This document shows positions 34,032-41,615 of a stretch of 64,000 nt of DNA, in pieces. Position 1 is the first letter of the stretch. Every line of letters starts with the position of its first letter. The notes beneath the pieces were generated by a model that saw nothing but the letters and a program-made list of their open reading frames with translations, was not told the origin of the DNA and made no database searches. Both the position numbers and the translations under genes were made by a program. This DNA is from Paraburkholderia unamae (GTDB lineage: Bacteria > Pseudomonadota > Gammaproteobacteria > Burkholderiales > Burkholderiaceae), in NCBI RefSeq assembly GCF_003268775.1, contig NZ_QLSU01000009.1, forward strand, positions 62,001 to 126,000, written 5' to 3'.

Positions 34032-34724
34032 ATGAACCCCGGCGCTGAACGTAACGACCGTACCCACGGCGAGCACCGCTACCCGAGCGACGTGGCGTTT
34101 TCGCCCACGGTCAAGGCGATGCAGGAGCGTTTGGGCTCGCGCGAACTCTACGCGCGTGTGGAGCGCGAGCGCGGCTGGGGCGTGGCGCTCACGCCCGACA
34201 TCGTGGCGTTCGTCGAGGCGCAAACCAGCGTGTTCCTCGCCACTGCGAACGCCGATGGCCAGCCGTACATCCAGCACCGCGGCGGCCCTGCGGGATTCCT
34301 GCACGTGCTGGACGACCGCACCATCGCGTTCGCGGATTTCATCGGCAACCAGCAATACATCACGCTCGGCAATCTCACCGACAACCCGAAGGCACATCTG
34401 TTCCTGATGGACTATGCGCGGCGGCGGCGCGTGAAGCTCTGGGGCCGCGCGCGCGTGGTCGACGACCCGGAGCAAATCGCGAAGCTCATGCCCGCGGGCT
34501 ACAAGGCGCGCGCCGATCGGGCGATCGTGTTCACGGTGCATGCGTGGGATCTGAATTGTCCGCAGCATATTCCGCAGCGCTTCGAGGCCGCAGACGTCAA
34601 GTCGGCGCTGGGTGCGCGGGACGAGCGCATACGCGAACTGGAGGCGGAAGTGGCGCAACGCGAGGCGCGCGTGCGGGAACTGGAGGCGGAAGTGGCGCGG
34701 CTACGCGAGCGCAGCGTCGCGTGA
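34032..34724 (+). CDS. Pyridoxamine 5'-phosphate oxidase-family protein with C-terminal coiled coil
   Basis: A 230-aa flavin split-barrel protein. Residues about 45-190 contain FVEAQTSVFLATANADGQPY, IQHRGGPAGFLHVLDDRTIA, ADFIGNQQYITLGNLTDNPK and LWGRARVVDDP, as in FMN-binding PNPOx-like redox proteins. Residues about 195-228 form a coiled coil with the repeated heptad pair RELEAEV. At DNA level, a 22-bp segment is exactly repeated 42 bp later (34635-34656, 34677-34698). The ATG follows AAGGAGTCCGAC. Substrate is unknown. Confidence 0.82.
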   Translation: MNPGAERNDRTHGEHRYPSDVAFSPTVKAMQERLGSRELYARVERERGWGVALTPDIVAFVEAQTSVFLATANADGQPYIQHRGGPAGFLHVLDDRTIAFADFIGNQQYITLGNLTDNPKAHLFLMDYARRRRVKLWGRARVVDDPEQIAKLMPAGYKARADRAIVFTVHAWDLNCPQHIPQRFEAADVKSALGARDERIRELEAEVAQREARVRELEAEVARLRERSVA

Positions 34725-34816
34725 GCGTGTGACGGGGTAAGTCGCGGGAGAGGGAGAGAGGGGGAGCGCCGCGTGTGTTGGCGCTCGCCCCGTGTATTGC
34801 TGCGAGACCGGCCGTG

Positions 34817-34951
34817 TTACTTGACCTTGTCCGCCGTGTTGGTGATGGCTTGACCGCCCTTCGAAATGTCCTGGCCCGCGCCGGCGATGGTATTGCAGGC
34901 GGCGAGCGTCACGGCGAAGAGGGCAAGCGCGAGTGCGAGATAACGGCTCAT
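34817..34951 (-). CDS. Entericidin A/B family lipoprotein
   Basis: A 44-aa lipoprotein: signal peptide MSRYLALALALFAVTL, lipobox LAAC with the lipidated Cys at residue 19, then NTIAGAGQDISKGGQAITN and a Lys-rich end. This is the entericidin pattern of small stress-related outer-membrane or periplasmic lipopeptides. ATG at 34951 has GGGAGAA upstream. The longer frame to 35065 is not supported. Confidence 0.9.
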   Translation of the reverse strand: MSRYLALALALFAVTLAACNTIAGAGQDISKGGQAITNTADKVK

Positions 34952-35096
34952 CTGGGTTCTCCCTGAAGCAAACGAAGCGAATGAACGGGCGCCGGGCACG
35001 AGGTGTGCGCGACGCGATCCTTCCGATTTTACGCGCAAAGCGGGGCCACATGCGCGTAAGCACACGGCGGCCGCCCGGTGGTCGCGCAGTCGCCGT

Positions 35097-36203
35097 TCAG
35101 TTGCGCCGCTGCGTCTTGCGCACGACGAGCCACTTGGGCGAGCGAAAGCGCACGATGCTCACGTAGAGCCAGACATACGTGAGCGCGAACACCACGACGA
35201 AGCAGAACAGGTGCACGGTGTGCCGCCAGAACAGCGTGGCCGGAATCACGGCAACGAGGCACAGCAGCCACAGGTAGGGTGAGGTGAGCGAGTTGCGCCG
35301 CGTGAGCTCGCGCGCGGTGCGCGCGCCCACGGCCCAGCGCATGAGCCGCTTGTAGACGAGCATGTGCAGGTGCACGCCGTCGGGAATGCCGGGCGACATG
35401 CCGCGCACGAACTTCTTCCGGTAGATCGAGAAACAGGTCTCGAAGATCGGGTACATGAACAGCAGAACGGGGTACCAGGCCGACACGTCGCGATTGCGCA
35501 TGACGAGCAGGATCGACAGCTCGGCGAGCATGAAGCCGATGAAATACGCGCCGCCGTCGCCGAGAAAGATCAGGCCGGCCGGGAAATTCCACATGAAGAA
35601 GCCGAGTATCGCGCCCATCATGATGAACGAGGCCGAGAGCACGACGGGGTCGTGCACCTGGAAGGCCACGTAGGCGAGCGAGGCGAACATCATGAACGCG
35701 ACCATCGAGGCGAGGCCGTTGAAGCCATCGATGATGTTGATCGCGTTGGCGAGCGCCGCGACCGCGAGCACGGTGATGAAGAACGAAATCGCCGCGTAAG
35801 ACAGCAGGAAATCGAGCGGCGGCACGCTGATGCGCGTGACCGCGATGCCGAGGAACCAGAACGCGAGCGCGGCGGCGGCCATTGTGCAGATCAGGCGCAC
35901 GAGCGGCGAGACGCGCTTGGTGAGGTCTTCGATGAGCCCCGAGGCGAACGCGGGCAGCCCGCACGCGACGATGCCGAGAATGCCGCCCGACACCGCCGGA
36001 TACGCGCCGTGCAACTGCACGGCCGCCACGACGAGGCCCGCGAGGATGCCCGTTCCGCCGATGCGTGGCACGGGGCGCGCATGGAATTTCTGCACGCCCG
36101 CGAGATCCGAGTCGACGGAGAACCTTTCATGCAGATGCGCGTAGCGCACGATCAACAGCGTGACCAGCAATGAGACGAGAAAGCCGAGTGCAAAACTGAG
36201 CAT
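35097..36203 (-). CDS. Polyprenyl-phosphate sugar-1-phosphate transferase, WecA/WbpL-like
   Basis: A 368-aa integral membrane enzyme of the MraY/WecA family that loads a sugar phosphate, typically HexNAc-1-P, onto undecaprenyl phosphate to start a polysaccharide repeat. Hallmarks are HARPVPRIGGTGIL, the Asp-containing NAINIIDGFNGLASM, and IFLGDGGAYFIGFMLAEL, with about eleven segments. The C-terminal extension resembles Burkholderia O-antigen-type members. It is the first polysaccharide gene in the window and is divergent from an O-acyltransferase. The exact sugar cannot be told. Confidence 0.9.
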   Translation of the reverse strand: MLSFALGFLVSLLVTLLIVRYAHLHERFSVDSDLAGVQKFHARPVPRIGGTGILAGLVVAAVQLHGAYPAVSGGILGIVACGLPAFASGLIEDLTKRVSPLVRLICTMAAAALAFWFLGIAVTRISVPPLDFLLSYAAISFFITVLAVAALANAINIIDGFNGLASMVAFMMFASLAYVAFQVHDPVVLSASFIMMGAILGFFMWNFPAGLIFLGDGGAYFIGFMLAELSILLVMRNRDVSAWYPVLLFMYPIFETCFSIYRKKFVRGMSPGIPDGVHLHMLVYKRLMRWAVGARTARELTRRNSLTSPYLWLLCLVAVIPATLFWRHTVHLFCFVVVFALTYVWLYVSIVRFRSPKWLVVRKTQRRN

Positions 36204-36402
36204 GAAAGCGGGGCGAGAGGAGACGATGCGCGATTATACAAAGTCGGCGAGGCCCTCTCGCGCGTGCGGCGGCCCGCGCCCTGTGTATGCCCGCGCACAG
36301 ATGGGCGGGCGCGGCCCTGCTTAAATCTGGACAGCCGGGCCCGCGCCCGGCGAAAACGCCGGCCGGTCCGTGGTTCGTCTGCGGACGTTGCATGGCAGGT
36401 GC

Positions 36403-36435
36403 GTGGAAGTGCCGTGGAAGTGGCGTGGAAAATGC
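36403..36435. repeat. Three tandem 11-bp repeats
   Basis: Units gtggaagtgcc, gtggaagtggc and gtggaaaatgc are contiguous. They lie about 50 bp upstream of the O-acyltransferase start, within the divergent spacer 36204-36486, which shows no gene. Confidence 0.9.
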
Positions 36436-36486
36436 GCGCCATGCGCCGGCCAGGCGGTTCGCCAAACTCACTCAAAGAGCGAAAGG

Positions 36487-37632
36487 ATGAATAGCGGGGA
36501 GAGCGACGGCGCTCGCAATGTCGAGGCCATGCGCGGCATCGCCGCGATGGTCGTCGCGTATTTCCACTGTCGTGTCATCGCGTGGGTCGGCATCCGGCAC
36601 TACCTGGCAGGTGAGCATGCGCCGTTCTCGCTCGATACGGTGCTCGCCTACCTGACGATTCCGCTGGTCTGGGGCGCGATCGGCGTACCGATTTTCTTCG
36701 TGATCAGCGGCTATTGCATTCATCGCAGCCACGCGGCGCGTCTCGCGCGCAATCCGCTGTATCGTCCGGACGCCGGCGATTTTCTGTTGCGCCGCTTCAT
36801 CCGTATCTATCCCGTACTGTTCTTCGCACTGCTGCTCACTTTCGCGCTGGATAGCTTCAGCGCCAATTTCTGGCCGCACAACGAGCGCCTGGGCGATCTC
36901 GGTCTGCGCACCTTCGCCGGCAATCTGCTCGCGCTGCAAGGCATTACGGTGCCGACCTATGGCTCGAACGGTGCGTTATGGACACTTTCGCTGGAAATCC
37001 AGTTCTATGCGCTCTATCCGCTTCTGTTCGCCGTGCGTCGGCGAATCGGGGCGAACGGGACGCTCTGCGCGCTGATGCTGCTCGCTGCCGCCTCGTATGC
37101 GCTGTTCGAGCAGCGCGGCATCATCGTGTTCACGTCATACTGGGCGGCCTGGTATCTCGGCGCGTGGGTAGCCGAGCGCGATGTCCGCGGTGCGCGGCCG
37201 GCCGGCCGCCGCGTTGGGGCGGCCGCCTTCGTGCTGCTGGCGCTCGGCTGCGCGGCGCCGGTGCAATACTTCCAGTTCCAGATCTGGGCGCTCGCGTTTG
37301 CGCCGCTTCTCTCGATCATGGTGCGCGCGCGCGCGCGCCGCACGCTGGTCATGCGTGCGCTGGAGAAAGTCGGCGAATTCAGCTACTCGCTGTATATCGT
37401 GCACATTCCGATTTATGTCGCGCTGGTGTCGTGGCAATTCCGCTCGATCAAGCCGGACACTATTCTCTGGTCGCTGGAATATTTCTTCATTGCGCTCGCG
37501 TGCGCCTACGTGTTCCACCTTCTGGTCGAACGCCCGGCCATCAGCGTGCTGCGCAGGCTGTCCAGAAGGCGGACCGCGCCACGTTCGCCGCTTTCCGCTC
37601 CGAGCCCCTTGCCACTGGACGAACGTGGCTAG
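36487..37632 (+). CDS. Acyltransferase 3 family protein (O-acyltransferase)
   Basis: A 381-aa membrane O-acyltransferase of the OafA/OAC type. NVEAMRGIAAMVVAYFHCRV carries the conserved Arg and His, followed by IGVPIFFVISGYCIHRS, RRFIRIYPVLFFALLLTF and GSNGALWTLSLEIQFYALYP; about ten segments. It would acetylate or otherwise acylate a glycan at the membrane. ATG at 36487 is chosen from the family start; the frame back to 36370 runs through the 11-bp repeats. A Pro/Ser/Arg-rich tail follows the last segment. A methyltransferase gene follows after 185 bp. Confidence 0.88.
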   Translation: MNSGESDGARNVEAMRGIAAMVVAYFHCRVIAWVGIRHYLAGEHAPFSLDTVLAYLTIPLVWGAIGVPIFFVISGYCIHRSHAARLARNPLYRPDAGDFLLRRFIRIYPVLFFALLLTFALDSFSANFWPHNERLGDLGLRTFAGNLLALQGITVPTYGSNGALWTLSLEIQFYALYPLLFAVRRRIGANGTLCALMLLAAASYALFEQRGIIVFTSYWAAWYLGAWVAERDVRGARPAGRRVGAAAFVLLALGCAAPVQYFQFQIWALAFAPLLSIMVRARARRTLVMRALEKVGEFSYSLYIVHIPIYVALVSWQFRSIKPDTILWSLEYFFIALACAYVFHLLVERPAISVLRRLSRRRTAPRSPLSAPSPLPLDERG

Positions 37633-37817
37633 TCCGGGATTGCCGTGTGTTTCCCCAGCGTGACGAGATCCTTGATCGATATGTGCGGTAGCCCCCTCCC
37701 ATTCTCGCCGTTTGGTGTCTAAATGCATTGGCGAAGAAAGTAGCGGCACCGTCTACCTGTTTTTGCGCGTCATCCCGCGGCTGGATTGCTTGTTTCGACG
37801 AAAATGAGGCGAACGTT

Positions 37818-38558
37818 ATGGACATTTCCATCAAGGAACGGATAGAAGTCGATTTCTGGACGAACTCGGAAGACGAAGGCCCGCAATCGAACGCGATTGA
37901 AAACATCCTCGAAAAGATGGCCGAAGCGCGCATCTTCCTGGAAAAGCTCAAGGCATATCGTTCATTCTTCGAAAAAGCGGAATCCGTGCTCGAACTCGGC
38001 GGCGGCCAATGCTGGGCGAGCTGTCTGGTGAAACACATGTACCCGCACATTCACGTGACGGCGACCGATATTGCGCCCGATGCCATCGCGTCAATCGGCA
38101 AATGGGAGCGCATCTACGAATGCAAGGTGGACAAGACGGAAGCTTGCCGTAGCTACGACACGCCGTTTGCGGATCAATCGTTCGATCTGATTTTCGCCTA
38201 TTCGGCGGCGCATCACTTCGTCCGCCATCGCAGCACCTTGCTCGAACTCCACCGCATCCTGCGAGCGGGCGGCCGCGCGCTCTACCTTCACGAGCCGAGC
38301 TGCAACGCCATGATGCATTCGCTCGCGCGCGCGCGTGTGAACCGCAATCGCCCGGAAGTGCCCGAAGACGTGCTCGTGTCCAGCAAGATCGAGCAGCTCG
38401 CGCGCATGGCGAAGCTGGAGCCGGCGACATTCAACAGCCCGACGCTCACGAACCGTCTGGCGGGCCCGATGATTTACTACTACGCATTGCGGCGCGCCCC
38501 GGTTTTGCAGCGCATCCTGCCGGTCACGGCCGATTTTGTGTTCTCCAGAGCAACCTGA
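37818..38558 (+). CDS. SAM-dependent methyltransferase
   Basis: A 246-aa class I methyltransferase. The SAM-binding loop is SVLELGGGQCWASCLVKHMY, the acidic strand TATDIAPDAIASI, and motif IV/V FDLIFAYSAAHHFVRH, with LHRILRAGGRALYLHEPSC as in type-11 enzymes. The N-terminal IKERIEVDFWTNSEDEGPQS is seen in sugar or lipid-linked glycan methyltransferases near polysaccharide genes. ATG at 37818 has GAGG upstream. The substrate is inferred to be a glycan from context only. Confidence 0.82.
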   Translation: MDISIKERIEVDFWTNSEDEGPQSNAIENILEKMAEARIFLEKLKAYRSFFEKAESVLELGGGQCWASCLVKHMYPHIHVTATDIAPDAIASIGKWERIYECKVDKTEACRSYDTPFADQSFDLIFAYSAAHHFVRHRSTLLELHRILRAGGRALYLHEPSCNAMMHSLARARVNRNRPEVPEDVLVSSKIEQLARMAKLEPATFNSPTLTNRLAGPMIYYYALRRAPVLQRILPVTADFVFSRAT

Positions 38559-38570
38559 GAGGGATGTGCC

Positions 38571-38626
38571 GGTAGTGCGGCCCTGGTAGTGCAGCCCTGG
38601 TAGTGCGGCCCTTGAAGTGCAGCCCT
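38571..38626. repeat. Four tandem 14-bp repeats
   Basis: Units ggtagtgcggccct, ggtagtgcagccct, ggtagtgcggccct and tgaagtgcagccct are contiguous. They start 13 bp after the methyltransferase stop, between convergent genes (spacer 38559-38838). Confidence 0.93.
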
Positions 38627-38838
38627 GCAACCGGCGCATTTCACACAGGGCCGCGTCCCTTCACCTCAGGCGATACCCCATCGCTTTTCGCATAGACGAA
38701 CCGGCTCGCACGGCGGCTTATTCGCGCCGTTCTCCCGCATCGTTGCTGGTGTATTTCTGGCCTGGAGCGCTTCGATTACCGGCGGCGGCATGACGCGCGC
38801 CGCACGTGGGCGCGCGCCGCTCAGGCAGGGGGGTGACG

Positions 38839-40266
38839 TCAGATCGCCATCACCACGGTGACGCCGCACAGGGCGATGACGGCGAGACTGGTGGGGTCCT
38901 TGAAGGCGAACACGATCGGGTCATCGTGCATGGTGCCGCGAAACGCGCACATCCAGATCCTGCTCACCCAGAAGAGCGTCAAGGCGAAGGTGCCCCACAA
39001 CGCCTGCGGATGCAGATACAGCCGCGCCATCTCGGGCGTGTTCATGTAAAGCGCGAGCACGAGCACGGCGAGGTAGGCCGACGCGGTGCCGAACGAGCGC
39101 AGGATCGACATGTCCTGCGTGATGTAGCCGCGGCCCGCCGCTTCTGTCTTGCCTGCGCGCAGGATCGCGTCGAGTTCGACATAGCGCTTGACCATGGCGA
39201 GCGAAAGGAAGATCGGCACGCAGAAGAGGATCAGCCAGTACGACAACTGCACGCCGGTCGCGGTGCCCCCGGCGATCACGCGCACGGTGTAGAGGCACGC
39301 GAGCGCGAACACGTCCACGAGCGTCATGCGCTTGAGTACGAAGGAGTACGCCACAGTAGTCGCGAAATAGGCGGCCAGCACGACGCCGAACTTCCAGGGC
39401 AGCAGCGCCGCAAGTCCGCCGCCGGCGATCAGCAGCGCGATGGTGAGCACGATGCCGAACTTCAGCGTGAGCCGCCCCGAAGCGAACGGCCGGGTGCGCT
39501 TGCGCGCATGGCGGCGGTCGGCGTCGAGGTCGAGCATGTCGTTGAGCAGATACACCGAGGAAGCCAGCAGGCTGAACGACGCGAAGGCGATGCACGCGGC
39601 CGTGATCGTGGGCAGATCGAAGCGGTGCGCGGTGAGCAGCGGCACGAAGATCAGCACGTTCTTCACCCACTGGTGCACACGCATTTCCTTGAGCACGAGT
39701 GGAATCAACTGGCGCTTCTGCTCGAAGCAAATGGTCGCGGCGTTCGCCTTGCGGGCCATAGCGGCCGTGTGCTTGTCGCCCACCACGATCGCATTGCGCG
39801 CCTGGCGCCAGACCGGCACGTCGGCTTTCGCGTCGCCCGCGTAGTCGAAGCCGCGGTCGCCGAACTGCTCGACGAGCGCGCGCGCCTTGTTCTTGCCGAG
39901 CAGGTTGTTGCTGGCGGTGCTCGCGAACACGCCGGTGAAGAGGCCGATATGCGCGGCGATCTGCGAAGCGAGTCGCTGGTTGGTGGCCGTGCACAGATAC
40001 AGGTCGCGCCCGCTCTTGCGTTCGTCGCGCAGCCAGGCGAGCAGTTCGGTGTTGTAGGGCAGCACGCCCACGTCGATATTCACGCGCTGCGCGATCTGCT
40101 CTTTCAGATAGGCGCGTCCGCGCAGCGCCCAGGCGATGCACAGGAAGATCGACATCGGACTCTGCTTGAGGAGTACGAAGAATGCTTCAAACAGCAGGTC
40201 CGTGCGCGTGAGCGTTCCATCCAGGTCCACGCACAGCGGGACGGGGTTGGCTGCGGGAGTGGCCAT
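38839..40266 (-). CDS. HAD-like phosphatase fused to UbiA-family prenyltransferase (DPPR synthase-like)
   Basis: A 475-aa two-domain protein. Residues about 8-185 are a HAD domain with the nucleophile motif LCVDLDGTL (Asp14, Asp16) and the distal acid motif YAGDAKADVPVW. Residues about 190-475 are a UbiA prenyltransferase with VKNVLIFVPLL and the Asp-rich NDMLDLDADRRH followed by RTRPFASG. That pattern is closest to decaprenylphosphoryl-5-phosphoribose synthase, which joins PRPP to a polyprenyl phosphate. The HAD half could remove the 5-phosphate. ATG at 40266 has GGAG upstream. It follows the DprE1/DprE2/GtrA genes, 183 bp after GtrA. Confidence 0.85.
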   Translation of the reverse strand: MATPAANPVPLCVDLDGTLTRTDLLFEAFFVLLKQSPMSIFLCIAWALRGRAYLKEQIAQRVNIDVGVLPYNTELLAWLRDERKSGRDLYLCTATNQRLASQIAAHIGLFTGVFASTASNNLLGKNKARALVEQFGDRGFDYAGDAKADVPVWRQARNAIVVGDKHTAAMARKANAATICFEQKRQLIPLVLKEMRVHQWVKNVLIFVPLLTAHRFDLPTITAACIAFASFSLLASSVYLLNDMLDLDADRRHARKRTRPFASGRLTLKFGIVLTIALLIAGGGLAALLPWKFGVVLAAYFATTVAYSFVLKRMTLVDVFALACLYTVRVIAGGTATGVQLSYWLILFCVPIFLSLAMVKRYVELDAILRAGKTEAAGRGYITQDMSILRSFGTASAYLAVLVLALYMNTPEMARLYLHPQALWGTFALTLFWVSRIWMCAFRGTMHDDPIVFAFKDPTSLAVIALCGVTVVMAI

Positions 40267-40449
40267 AATCGTTCTCCGTGCCGGGACGAAAACGGGTGAG
40301 TCGCCGGCTGCTGCTGCGTTGTCCGGAGCGCGGCGCGCACAACGCGCGCGCACCCCCCGGTGCGAGAACTCATCGTAGCGGCGGCGCCTCGCCGTCTCTG
40401 TGCGGCACCGCACCGGCGCTCACGCTCAGTCGCAAACTCACGCGGGCAC

Positions 40450-40875
40450 TCACGCAAACACGAAACGCTTGTCGAGGTGGTATTTGGTGACATAGCCGAT
40501 CACCAGACCTAGCGCGCCGCCGGCGAGCCGCGCGGTTTCGCCGTGAAAGAGCGCATCCGCGCCGAACTCCACGATCCAGAACACGACCGTCGTGCCAAGC
40601 CCCATGGCGACATAGAGCGTGAACGTGCGCACGCCGTGCGCGACGCTGCGGTGCTCGTAGCGAAAGATCCAGGCCTTGTCGAGCAGATACTTGACGACGA
40701 GACCCACGCCCGTGCCCACGCATACCGAAAGCGGCACCGCATACGCGCCCTGGTACAGGTGAAACGTGAGGCTCTGGCTGCCCAGGTTCGCGCCGATCGA
40801 AATGGCGGCGAACACCGCATACCAGAACACGAGGCGAGAGCGGCTCAGCGTCATGCCGGTGGCCGGACTGCTCAT
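40450..40875 (-). CDS. GtrA-family membrane protein
   Basis: A 141-aa protein with four hydrophobic segments (FWYAVFAAISIGANLGSQSL, VPLSVCVGTGVGLVVKYLLD, FTLYVAMGLGTTVVFWIVEF, LGLVIGYVTKYHLDKRFVF). GtrA proteins help carry polyprenyl-linked sugars across the membrane; mycobacterial Rv3789, next to DprE1, is the relevant comparison. ATG at 40875 overlaps the SDR stop (ATGA), and AAGGA is upstream. Its role as a flippase or scaffold for a polyprenyl-phospho-pentose is inference from context. Confidence 0.85.
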   Translation of the reverse strand: MSSPATGMTLSRSRLVFWYAVFAAISIGANLGSQSLTFHLYQGAYAVPLSVCVGTGVGLVVKYLLDKAWIFRYEHRSVAHGVRTFTLYVAMGLGTTVVFWIVEFGADALFHGETARLAGGALGLVIGYVTKYHLDKRFVFA

Positions 40876-41615
40876 AGCGAAATCCTTTTGAACACGAAGC
40901 CGGGCAGCGAGCGGATCACGAGCATGATTTCGGCCCAGAACCACGGCGTGTAGATCAAATCCTTGCCGCGCTCCACGGCGCGCACGATGTCGTTCGCCAC
41001 GCGCTCGGGGCTGGCGACGAGCGGGCCAGGCAGCGCGAGTCCGGCTGTCATCGGCGTGTTCACGAAGCCGGGCTTGATCGTCAGCACCTTCACGTTCGAT
41101 TTGAACAGTCGCGCGCGCAGCCCTTCACAGAAGGTCGTCACCGCCGCCTTGGCGGTGCCGTACACGTAGTTCGAGGGCCGCCCGCGATCGCCCGCGACCG
41201 ACGAGATCACGGCGATCGAGCCGCTCTTTTGCGCTTCGAACACGCCTGCGAGCAGCGTGAGCAGGGCGATCGTGGACAGCGCGTTCACGGTGATTTCGCG
41301 CACCGCGGCCTGCGGGTCGCGTTCGCACTCCGATTGATCGGAAAGCGTGCCGTGCGCGAGCAGCACGATGTCGATGCGGCCCAGCTCGGCGAGCGTCGCG
41401 TCGAGCATGGCGCGGTGCTGGTCGAAGTCGTTGACGTCGAGCACGAAGGTGCCGACCCGGCCCGCGCCGCGCACGCGCAGGTCCTGCGCGACGGCTTCGA
41501 GCCGCGCCGGGTGCCGGCCGGCCAGCATGAGGTTCGCGCCGCGCTTGACCCACTCGCGCGCGCAGGCCACCGCAATGGCCGATGAGCCGCCGACGATCAG
41601 AATGTTCTTGTCCAT
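40872..41615 (-). CDS. DprE2-like short-chain reductase
   Basis: A 247-aa SDR. The cofactor loop is ILIVGGSSAIAVACAREWVK; the catalytic Ser, Tyr and Lys lie in ISSVAGDRGRPSNYVYGTAK. The C-terminal part (LIYTPWFWAEIMLVIRSLPG, ending FKRISL) resembles DprE2, which reduces the 2-keto polyprenyl-phospho-pentose to the arabino form. Its start overlaps the DprE1-like stop (TAATG) and its stop overlaps GtrA. DprE2 resemblance is by motif and order, not by a search. Confidence 0.85.
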   Translation of the reverse strand: MDKNILIVGGSSAIAVACAREWVKRGANLMLAGRHPARLEAVAQDLRVRGAGRVGTFVLDVNDFDQHRAMLDATLAELGRIDIVLLAHGTLSDQSECERDPQAAVREITVNALSTIALLTLLAGVFEAQKSGSIAVISSVAGDRGRPSNYVYGTAKAAVTTFCEGLRARLFKSNVKVLTIKPGFVNTPMTAGLALPGPLVASPERVANDIVRAVERGKDLIYTPWFWAEIMLVIRSLPGFVFKRISL

